NCBI GenBank assembly: GCA_028673005.1
Contig: CM054117.1
Location: forward strand, 32,522,561-32,586,560
DNA: 64,000 bases
Direction: 5' to 3'
From: Tanypteryx hageni
Lineage: Eukaryota > Arthropoda > Insecta > Odonata > Petaluridae
Shown here: positions 35,401 to 45,176 of the stretch, one piece after another
Layout of the letters: each line of letters begins with the position of its first letter
Position numbering within the stretch: position 1 is the stretch's first letter
Notes under the pieces: generated by a model
Told to the model about the DNA's origin: nothing
What the model saw: only the letters and a program-made list of their open reading frames with translations
Database searches by the model: none
Made by a program: the position numbers and the translations under genes

Positions 35401-37620
35401 CAGACATTCTGTTGCCTGAGACGAGATATGACCCGTTTCTTTCCATTCAACTAACGACTCGAGATTTTTCACCCTTCTCAGGACGCTCACCTTCTATGAA
35501 TCTAACACTGGGAACCTTTGTTTCTTCACAAGGCTAAAAATATAAAAAAATGCTCCCTCTCTCATAGCCATTATCTGAGGGGGATCGCTGAAAAAATTGT
35601 CTTCAAATTTAATTAAAGAACCAACAGCCATGTGTTCGCGATCAATGGTTTGTTTACGAAGAGTATAAACAGATTTGCCGCAAACAAGTGCCTCATATTT
35701 CTTACGATGCAGTTTCTCTTATGAGATTCAGGGCTCTTTGGCAAGGATTAAGGGATGAGAAGCAATTCTGGTGTGAATTTTCATATAGGTGGTTCTGGTG
35801 TGTTGTTGTTTTCCTAAGCCCTCTCCTTTCTCTGTGGTTAAAGTAAATAATATGTGTTGCAATACCGAAATTTGTTAGGGCGTCTGTGCAATGTTTCACC
35901 TTTCTGCAAGATGTCTGGAGGGACACCAATAAGTGAATTGTTGTAGTGGCGCTACGTAAATATAACGTTAATTGATCTCCAGCGTGCTATCCTAAAAATT
36001 ATTTCAATGTAAACGATATTTTTATCCCTCTGTCAAATTTATATTTCCGTCCGATAATAAAGGATCTGTGAGACTGTCATTACTTCAATATTCGCTCTTT
36101 CCAGGGAACGAATAAAACTTGTACGATTGAACCAATCTTCAGATATCCATCAGTTTCAAGTTTCACGACTTGCCCTTTCAACCCAACTTCAACTATTTTA
36201 AGTGTACGTTTTATTTATTGATTTATTTATAGTTTTCAAGATGTACAGCTAATAAAATGTCACACTAAAAGAGAACAAAAAAGTACATTTAAAAAAATGA
36301 GTGGGAGCAGTAGTTTTGTTTTATTGATAATAAGGGTAATTGCGTTATTATCTCTTCTTGAAAACGCATGATTCTGCAATTTTTTGTTTGGCAGTATTTA
36401 ATATTTGTATTTGTGACGGTAAAATTTCCTCTCCACGCCCACTAGGAATCTTTGATTACTTTATTACCCCAAACAACCGATTCTAATGAAAACTCAATTG
36501 CAGAAATTAATAAAGTGGAAAGGGGAAAAATTAAAATAAAAACAGATAATTTCCACTTGCGCATATTGAATATATTTCAGCGGACCCCAAAAACACGAGT
36601 TCGTTTAATTTTGAATTTTGGAAATGATTCTTGTGTGAAGTTAAAAGAGCTGAAATTAGAACTCCATGTATAATTTCAATCGTGGACAACATTTATCGAA
36701 TATTCTCATTAAATTTTAAAATAAAAATATGCAGTTGAGTGCGATAAACGGATCGTGTGCGACAAATATAAAACGAAAAAAGACATTTAAATAAATTATA
36801 CTCGAAGTGATACAAATAATTCGCGGTTGGCTGCGATTCAAACAAAATAACGATCACGTCAGCTCACCATAGACAAGTTAATAAATAACTCAACTCCCGT
36901 CAACGATCCACGAGTGACAGTCGAACATCGCCTCCTTGTCCATTGTTCTCCTTCCGATCTCCTTTCCCAATCGCAGCATCTCTCCTCTTCCATTATTTTC
37001 CATATTTCTCTCTTCCACGTCAAAGTCTACGCCCAATTAACCAATCAAAAAGTCCGGCGACGATTTCCATCTCCAAGTGCGACACTTAAGCCCAAACGAT
37101 GTATCACCTTCCGACGACGACATCCAAAAGGGAGCGAAGCAGTGTGTCTCCCTCCCCACGCACCGCGCCAGCACTCATGGAATGGACGGAGGACTAAGAG
37201 ACACATGACACGCTGATGGCGAGAGAGTGTGCGTGTGTGAGTGAAAGGTTGAATTAGAGCGATGTAGAAGAAGTGACAGATAGACGGAGGCAAAAGATTT
37301 TCGTTCTGAAAACGCGTGGGTGAGTAAATGGGAATGAGAGAGAGACCAGAAACGAAGCGATATATAACAAATTCCCGATTACTCGTACATTGCATTACCG
37401 GAATTGTTAAGATTTAGAAATTGAATTTTTTTGTGCTGCACTGCGTATGTAATTTGCACGGTATCTTCTTGACCTTCTCCTAGTAAAGATGACAATAGAT
37501 GATGCAGTATTACTTGAGTTAACTGGTAACTTACTTTTCTTTAAGTGTTTTATTTTTCAGCTTGACATTTATTTTTTCAATTTTGTGCACTATGGCAAAT
37601 GTAAATTGATACATAGATGA
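32476..37620. other. No gene recognised; long spacer
   Basis: In these 5.1 kb I see no coding region I can support. Small items are a 9-bp-stem hairpin (tgagatgca/tgcatctca) at about 33,463-33,494, (CA)n at 33,887-33,902, (CT)n at 34,783-34,803 and a hAT-like end CAGAGGTTCTCAAC at 35,199-35,212 with no partner found. Minus frames at 35,266-35,490 and 35,702-35,929 are complex in composition but unrecognised. The block 36,900-37,250 is richer in GC. Confidence 0.4.
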
Positions 37621-37705
37621 ACCGGTATATCCGATTGACCGGAATATCCGAATAACCAGAACATCTGAATAACCGATATATCCGAATAGCCGGAATATTT
37701 AATCA
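37621..37705 (+). repeat. 17-nt minisatellite, five units
   Basis: Five consecutive 17-nt units follow the pattern accggaatatccgaata: accggtatatccgattg, accggaatatccgaata, accagaacatctgaata, accgatatatccgaata, gccggaatatttaatca. Each unit contains a near-palindrome (ccggaatatccg-like), so the array can also fold. Confidence 0.85.
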
Positions 37706-38290
37706 ATTGGAATAGGAATAGGGCGTTCCCTGCAGCAAGAGAAACAAAGAAAAAATAATAATAAGAGAGAAAGGCGTATGTAGACAGGTATAGATGGGAG
37801 GAAAAGTTTTACAGACGGACAGACAGATGCACGAACGACAGAAAGAGAAACAGACGGAAAATATAGGAAGGAGAGAAAGAGATAGTAGCATCTTGAAAAC
37901 AGGTGGGTGTGCGAGGGAATGGGACGGACACGCGCGGCCCTATACGCCTTTCGATTCTCTCCTGTTTCTTCTTCTTTACTCCGCTCTCTTTTTCCTCCTT
38001 CTCCTAAACCGCGTTCGCCCACGCGTCATCTCCCGTGCGCAGAGGTGGAAATAACGAACGGAGGGAAAAAAAGTGAGGCAATATTTTTTTCTCCCGTTAC
38101 ACTATCCAGCGCTGAGAGAATGTTAACATCAAGTTTATGACAGATTAAGTCTAATTGGGAATATAAGACGCCGAGAGGTTATGCCCGTAAACTCTTTTTT
38201 AACGTTCCCATCCGTCCGGGCGCTAATTCCTTGACGTTTGGCGTGGGCTCGAAAATGTGAAGCGAAGCACGCGCACGAGTATGAAATGGG
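37706..38290. other. No gene recognised; GC-richer block
   Basis: Short frames overlap on both strands. Between 37,740 and 37,890 the + strand is purine-rich, and between 37,955 and 38,010 it is pyrimidine-rich. No domain is recognised. Confidence 0.4.
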
Positions 38291-38293
38291 GTT

Positions 38294-38369
38294 CGGCGGG
38301 CTCGCACGCGTGGGCACGGACGGCTTATGCATCCGCCTGCGAGAATGTGGGTTCGAACCCGTCACGCCG
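38294..38369 (+). ncRNA. tRNA-like SINE head or tRNA pseudogene
   Basis: About 76 nt begin CGGCGGG and end CACGCCG; these ends can pair at six of seven positions like an acceptor stem. Near the 3' side is a perfect B box, GGGTTCGAACCC at 38,349-38,360. The D-arm and anticodon arm do not fold in a standard way (the best central stem is CGGA/TCCG with a loop of 11), and the T loop is one base short. A functional tRNA is therefore unlikely. A tRNA-derived SINE promoter region or a tRNA pseudogene fits better. Confidence 0.4.
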
Positions 38370-38375
38370 CGAGGA

Positions 38376-39655
38376 AAAGAACATTTCGTACGTTCGTCTT
38401 AGGGTCGACGTCGATGGAATTGACAAAAATGTCGTATTAAAATTTTGATGGACGCGCGCGGCATTAAAAAATCTCGGCGAAAAATAATCGAATCATTGGC
38501 GAGGCGTTATCAAACCGCCTTTTAATGCCAAGGTGTCATGTTTTCCGCGTTTTATTATAGTTGAATAAGGAAAAGGTTATCAGATTGCTGGTCTTCCATC
38601 TTTTCATGGATTATTTACATCTGTTGGCACAATTACATTTTTAGACTGTGCAATGGCTATTAAAGCTGAACCCTCATAGGTAACCTGAAAGCTGGGTGCT
38701 TTTTATCTGACTCACCACCGACAACATTTCCTGGTTTAGCTAAAGCAAAGGTCAAACAGCCGGGACACACCTCTAAAAGCAGCTCTAAGCATGGTTTCCA
38801 CTGAAGATAAGCTAATTATTCATACTCTCCAGCGAACATGGACAAATAAACGATCTCGACGAACAATAACATTCATGATAGAGAATAGGTCGATCGTTCA
38901 TCCAATGTGTGAGATTTTCATAGGAGCATTCCGTTTATTTGAAAAGAATTTCACGATTGAGTGAAAATAAAACCTGTACTCTCTTACTCTCTCTCCCCGA
39001 AAAACGTCCCTTTTACAGCAAGGTTTAAAATTTTGCAGAGACGATTCTCGAAAACTGCTCAAGGGCATTTCGCAGAATTCAACGAACAAGGAAAGGTCAA
39101 GTGGGATTTGGCGCTCTATTTCAGTTGCATCACCGCATCGCGAGGCAATAATTCGAGAACGAGACGATCCGGATGACTGTAACACGTTCTTACGTCCGAA
39201 GGACTTTCTATCATGAAATTTGATCGACCAAATTTTAATGTCATATTATTTAATAAATACGATATTGATTGAATAGTGTTAAATGCATTGTCACTCAAAC
39301 GTGTCAAAAATGTGTTGTAACTATTTAAGGAACAACATAGATGCCATAAATGTTTTTTATGCAAAAAGCAAGATCCTAATGTTAGCCTTGTCAATTTATT
39401 TTCAGCCATAAGTTAAGCTCAATAATTCACTTTTGAATCAAAGCACTCAACAAATTTCAGTATTTTACCGAAATAAATATCTCTCCAATTGCCATAGCAG
39501 ATGCGTATTCCGGCTACAAAAACCCCTAATTAGTGGTGATTTACAGTAGTAGAGTATAAAATATAATCTACTATGAATCGCCTGTGGTGTTGGGTACATT
39601 GTAGCCCAAATGCGTTTATGATTTCTCCATCCTTTTTATAGATGTTGTAGAAACA
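38376..39655. other. No gene recognised
   Basis: Frames at 38,898-39,409 lie on both strands and overlap. None has a recognisable domain, and nothing else is seen. Confidence 0.4.
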
Positions 39656-39656
39656 T

Positions 39657-39842
39657 TCCTCACTTCCTCCCTTCCTCTCTCCCTCCATTCCTCTCTTCCT
39701 CTCTCCCTCCCTCTCTCCCTCCCTTCCTCTCTCCTTCCCTTCCTCTCTCCCTCCCTTCCACTCTCCCTCCCTTCCACTCTCCCTCCCTTCCTCTCTTCCT
39801 CCCTCTCTCTACCTCTCTTTTCTCCCACCTCTCACCTCTCGC
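39657..39842 (+). repeat. Pyrimidine-only (CCCTCCCTTCCTCTCT)n-like tract
   Basis: About 185 nt of almost pure C/T with an irregular repeat of ctccctcccttcctctct units. The R/E/G-rich minus frames across it are artefacts. It could form H-DNA, by general knowledge of mirror-like polypyrimidine tracts. Confidence 0.9.
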
Positions 39843-39922
39843 ATTCCCTACTATCATAATCCATAGCTCTTCCTCCTTTTCTCCGTCTTATAATTCTTTA
39901 TCTCAGATTTATTTTCAGATTT

Positions 39923-40610
39923 TTTACTTTCTCCATATACGTAGTATAGGGGAAAGTATTGTATTCATAAAAAAATCTAATTCGAGATTTCAACGGAAAT
40001 ACACGTTTTGACTATTTTCTCGATGGTGTCTGTATGTCTGTCTGTGTGTGTGTGATAGCTTTTTGTGGATGCTCTAACTCAAAAACTATTAATCACGTCA
40101 TCGCGAAATTTTATGTTTAACATTTTTATAAAAGTCAAATGAACTGATTAGTCTGGTAAAAATCGGTCCACCGGTAATGGGTGTTTACTCTTGTCACTTA
40201 TCCGTTATTTTGAAATATTTGCTTTAATATTTGATAAATCTAAAAATATATTAGAATAAAAGTTGTAGGAAATTTGATTTTCTATAACCTTTGTTTGAAA
40301 CATTTTTCAATATAATGCATTGTTTGAGAGATATCTAATATTTTCAGCTGCCACAACCACGCCACCTACCGACGACTATTGTTAGCAATTGACGCTTAGT
40401 TGCCTCTTACTAAAACTGCTTTTTCTTGTCTCAATTGTTGGAGTTTTGTGGCTATATCCAATATCAGAAGGCTATGGTTTGTGTTTATTTCTGTTTTATG
40501 TAAAGTCTAAAATTTTCTCGGTTTCTTCAAGTATTTATTATTATGTAATCTATTTGGAATTTTTAGAAATATTACAGATATAGAGAAAGTCATGTGGTGG
40601 CCACATCAGA
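39923..40610 (+). mobile_element. Family B dispersed repeat, copy 2
   Basis: This is collinear with 20,256-21,110: tactttctccatatacg at the left, gagatttcaacggaaataca, a (TCTG)/(GTGT) run, tttgtggatgctctaactca, ccacaaccacgccacctacc, and the right end gtcatgtggtggcca. ACTTTCTCCATA at 39,926-39,937 faces tatagagaaagt at 40,579-40,590, matching its inverse at 11 of 12 positions. The sequence cagatttt occurs on both flanks and may be a target duplication. The frame 40,389-40,583 aligns by eye with the hydrophobic frame of copy 1. Unlike copy 1 it has no (TA)n expansion. Confidence 0.65.
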
Positions 40611-43436
40611 TTTTACAATATAATTATGATACAAACATCTGTTTCAATGACAGCTGTATCAGCTGTGTTTAGCAATACAAAGTTCTACTCATAGCTCGGC
40701 ACCTCCAGCGTGCCACGTATTGCCGTAGCGTTATATATATAGATTATAATTGTCTGCATAAATAGAATATGTCATTAATTGCCATGGGCCCCATATGGAG
40801 ATCTCATGACTATTCATGATTATTTAGTCTGACTAGATTAAATCGACCGCAATGGCATGCAGTTGCTCTATGGACATTACTCTTGCTTGTGAAAATTTGA
40901 TTTGTTATAATTTTTTATGCATTATCTTTTTCATTAATGTATTATGTATTTGGCATGGGCCATGATCCCCAAAGGAGGGTCAAAAATGAACTTTCGTTGC
41001 TGGGGCAATTTTTAATGTTATTAATCATAAATACCGCTTTTATCGTTTTTAGGATACTTCTAATCACTCGAACACTTTTTAAAAATAAAAACTTGGCAGT
41101 TATTAGGTTGAGATCAACACATCACATTCAAATGGTCAAATCCAGCTTGAAAATTTTAATGGCGAAGCAATAGATACAATTGCTGATAAATTAAAAAAAA
41201 ATTATCCTGAGTTCGTGAACGCTATTGCGAATTTTGCACGCAGTTACGTCGAATTCTCTATCCACATTTTTCACCCATGAACGGCGACGTCCTACGACGG
41301 ATTAACGGTGTCAATGAAATGCGGCTTGCGCCTCTATTCATTAATGATGACGGCAAAATCTTTACGCGTGACTAGGCAAAAAGACAATTCCAAACAGCTT
41401 CTTTCGCCCACCCGATAAATAAAGGGTGGTTTGAAAGAAGTACATAGGACTGGGAGGAGTCGTGGGGCTAAATGGGGGAATAATAAATGAAGTTGCCAAG
41501 ATTAGTGTTTTCCACGTGCGTGTGTGTGTACGTGCGTGTAGAAAAAAATTCACGTACGTTCCATTGGTGCTTAAAATCTAATCAGTGTGCTGATTGAGAG
41601 GAAATAATACGCTCGTTTAATGGCGTATTTTTAACCCCACTCAGACCTTTTTAAATGTTCGTGTTAAAAGCGTAAGTCACAACCTTTATCTTTCGTTTGG
41701 CCCCGCTAAATGACTGCATGACGCCAATGCATCTTAATTACTATTTCGCATCCATAGATAGCCTTGTTTTTAACGAGAATTTATATCTCTCTCCACCCTA
41801 TTAATTGCCGTATAGGGTTCCTTAGGAAATTAAACGCCTTGAAAAAAGTATTCATAAATATCCCAAGATCTCCCAGCTTTTGTTAATGATCTGCGTCAAA
41901 TGCCAACTAATTAGCCTCTTTAATTTTCTTAAGTACGATTTGAGTGTGTGGGAATTCGAGTTTAACGATATGCTATGCGGTTATAAACATAAATCCAAAT
42001 GAGATGTTTTCAAGGAAAATAAATCATTTGGTTAACATATAAAAAGAATATTTTAGATTGATCTGAAATTATGATTTAAAATATAATAAATATATTTAAG
42101 GCTTAAAATTAGAATATATATTATATTCCAGCATTGTTTCATGATTCGATACATTTTGGGAGCACCATGTAACCAAATCAAAGAATCGAGAAAGTTGTAT
42201 AGAACTTGATTGCATTAACTGGATTATAACATTGTTATAAAATTTTCCTTTTATAATAGATTATTTGAAAACTACTGACACACTTCCTTCGAATCATTTT
42301 TGATGTACTGTTATCTTGCCAATGGTTCGTGAGATTACAAAAATTAATGTACGTTTTAACTGCATCACGAGCAAAGTACGTATCAACGACTTTCTTCATA
42401 ATATTCAACAATTATCATTTGCTTCATATGGAAGTAATGCTGCCACTATTTTCCGTGAGGTAATTTAAAATATTTTAATAATGGTTCAGTAAATTTTACT
42501 GCAATTCGGTAAATACGCCTGATATATAAGTATTCTGCAAAAATATATAAATTAAATAATTTCAGCACGAAAATTTCGACTAAAATTCATTCTATCGGTA
42601 TATTTTTGCATTTGAACATTTTATCCAACCAAATTAAAGTAAACAGGAGCTGTGGAATCTCAAGTGTATAATGTGTTACTATTCAAAGACTAAAATCGAT
42701 TTGATATTCCACTTGATACCTCTTACTCCTAATTTAGATTACTGAAATTTGTTATGTATACATGTGTTAATATATAGGAATGTGAATAAATCCGCGCATA
42801 TTTACGTGATTTATACAGTCTCATGATGCATTCCATCGTGGTTACTTGACCATAAAAGTCATTAATGACTGGAAAATACAGAATTAAAAAAAAACTCCAA
42901 GGCATGAATGACGGGCGCAGTTTTCAAAAGTATAAAAACCTAGCTATCCAAAAATAATTGTCTATCGCGGCAAAAGGAAGGCGTAGGGGAAAAAACCTAG
43001 ATAAAAAAACCGAACGTTAATATTGGTCGAAGGGCGGATATGTGATGCGGTCTTTAAGGGCATGAGGTCGGGTGGTCGAGAAGGCGGGATTGAATGGAGA
43101 GTCGAATGAGTGAAAGGATCGCACAAGTGTTTTCGGGCACAGGGCAGTGCATTGTGGCACAGCAGAGAAGCAATCTACGCGGTAGAAGGCCTCTCTGACA
43201 TGAACGGCGTTTACTGTTGCCAAAAGATCGTTTATAGTCACGCGATCAGGAGTCCGAGACCGTGGAAGCATCTCGAAGGACCTTTTAAACCGGGCGCCCT
43301 CCTCAATCTGATCGCCCGCTTCCTTTATGCTCTTGCCGATATGCAGCGAAACGTAGATCAGAGGAAATTATTTATACACGTGCATAATAGCATGTTTTAT
43401 TTTAATTATCTTTATAATAAAAAAAAATAATCAATC
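40611..43436. other. No gene recognised
   Basis: AT-rich spacer. The frame at 43,110-43,430 has mixed composition but no family resemblance that I can name, and a minus frame covers the same stretch. Confidence 0.4.
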
Positions 43437-43895
43437 CTAATACATTAATACATGAAAAGGGAGGGTTGCGAGACACGGTGAAACAATATAATAGTGAATA
43501 AACAAACAAAAACTCCTTCACCGTAAAAAGTAAGAGAATACTCTCACACACACTGCAGGTTGCTGGCAAACACCGTCGCAGGACCTAAGTCAAAGGAAAA
43601 CACACGCACACGCAGAAACATGCAACAACCACTCACACAGTAAACTCAAACTAAGAATTGAACTAGACACCGATGTTTCGACATCTAAGCTGTCATCTTC
43701 AGTAGTGTCTTAAGGGAAGCCCCCAAGGTGTGACACTCCCATCGGATTGAGACTTTGCAGAATGAAAGTATATGTAAAATAACGGACTCCTACCTAGGTG
43801 CCAACTCGACGTCGTTTACGAGAAAATGCCCTTTGAAAATCGCGAGCCGAGAGTCAATGTAATAAGAACGTTAAAAGTCCTTTCCTAAGTATCTA

Positions 43896-43966
43896 GGAGC
43901 GTTGGTCTAGGGGAAACGAGCTGTATTTAAAATATTTTTGCCGGGGTTCGATTCCCGAAGGGACCA
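43896..43966 (+). ncRNA. tRNA-like unit in the left arm of the foldback element
   Basis: It has an A-box-like TGGTCTAGGGGA at 43,903-43,914 and a B box GGTTCGATTCC at 43,945-43,955, with the usual spacing of about 30 nt. The whole unit, from gagcgttggtctagggg to cccgaagggacc, is tRNA-sized. The T stem pairs only partly, so a functional tRNA is unlikely. The right arm has the reverse complement at about 44,757-44,813, but its B box is cut short (GGTTCGATT then T-run). Confidence 0.5.
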
Positions 43967-44162
43967 AAATTTTTTTCTGATTTTTAAAATTTTTTTTTCG
44001 CAATTTCCAGCATATCGTCGATAAAACTTGCACATCATTTAAAAAAATGTATTCCATGCATTATAACTACTATTTTCTTCATCGTAATTCTTCACTGTAA
44101 TTCTTCAACGTAATTCTTCACGAACATAATTTTACGGATCGCTACCCATTCGCTTTACCATC

Positions 44163-44420
44163 ATGATCAATACATGACGAGATTTGAAAGGAGGAATGCA
44201 GAACAATGCACCGAAATAACCCAACAATATTGTGACATAATGCCAATTATAACTATACTGGCAATAATTGACACCAGCAACCGATTTCTCATAATGAACA
44301 ATACATGACGAGATTTGAAAGGAGGAATAAAGAACAATGCATCGAAATAACCCAACAGTATTGTGACATAATTTCAATTATAATTATAATGACAATAATT
44401 GACACCTGCAACTGATAACG
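44163..44420 (+). repeat. Two direct copies of a 131-nt unit in the foldback spacer
   Basis: The block caatacatgacgagatttga, then aaggaggaat, repeats with its downstream sequence at 44,168 and 44,299, giving a period of 131 nt. Identity is about 88% by eye. The minus-strand frames across it therefore show the same peptide twice (PPFKSRHV). The unit has no recognised function. Confidence 0.8.
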
Positions 44421-45176
44421 AATCCCTTTAACAACAACACCGTAACGTTAATAACAACATTATAAGATGACTAGACGCAGTTTTTCGTGGACTTATTAGC
44501 AGACGTCCTTGTCTCTCTACCACAGTCAACGTCAGAATATTGCCGAGCGATTTATTGTTAGAGGGCACATTTTGGAGTGGCGATTGGAATTGTTTGTCTT
44601 TGTTCGTGTTTTGCGAGTGACCTTCAGTTTTTGGGACAGTAAAAACTGCATTACGATGAAGAAAATAGTAGTTATAATGCATGGAATAATTTTTTTAAAT
44701 GTCGTGCAAGTTTCATCGACGTTATGCTGGAAATTGCGAAAAAAACTTTTTAAAAAATCGAACCCCGGCAAAAATATTTTAAATACAGCTCGTTTCCCCT
44801 AGACCAACGCTCCTAGATAATTAGGAAAGGACTTTTAACGTTCTTATTACGTTGACTCTCGGATCGCGATTTTCAAAGGGCATTTTCTCGTAAACGACGT
44901 CCAGTTGGCACCTTGGTAGAAGTAGGAGTCCGTTATTTTACATATACTTTCATTCTGCAAAGTCTCAATCCGATGCGAGTGTCACACCTTGGGGGCTTCA
45001 CCTCTTAGTTTGAGTTTACTGTGTGAGTGGTTGTTGCATGTTTCTGCGTGTGCGTGTGTTTTCCTTTGACTTAGGTCCTGCGACGGTGTTTGCCAGCAAC
45101 CTGCAGTGTGTGTGTGAGTTTTCTCTAACTTTTTACGGTGAAGGAGTTTTTGTTTGTTTATTCACTAATACATTAA

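Larger units (their letters stand above)
43437..45176. mobile_element. Foldback element: 1.7 kb with ~530-600 bp inverted arms
   Basis: The left arm at 43,492-44,098 and the right arm at 44,637-45,167 are long imperfect inverted repeats. They pair from tagtgaataaacaaacaaaa at the outside to the tattttcttcat block at the inside, with only scattered mismatches. A spacer of about 540 nt separates them. CTAATACATTAA occurs at 43,437-43,448 and 45,165-45,176, a possible 12-bp target duplication, although 43 extra nt lie between it and the left arm. The left arm alone has an extra segment at about 43,656-43,714. Each arm contains a tRNA-like promoter unit facing the centre. It could be a foldback transposon or an inverted duplication of a SINE-bearing repeat. 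Confidence 0.75.

Noticed and set aside
38294..38369. Functional tRNA gene
   Set aside because: The B box and acceptor-like ends are good, but the anticodon arm and T loop do not fold normally, so it is listed only as a tRNA-like SINE head.
44163..44420. CRISPR-like array from the repeated blocks
   Set aside because: Only two long diverged copies with no short spacers, in a eukaryotic setting; it is a tandem duplication.
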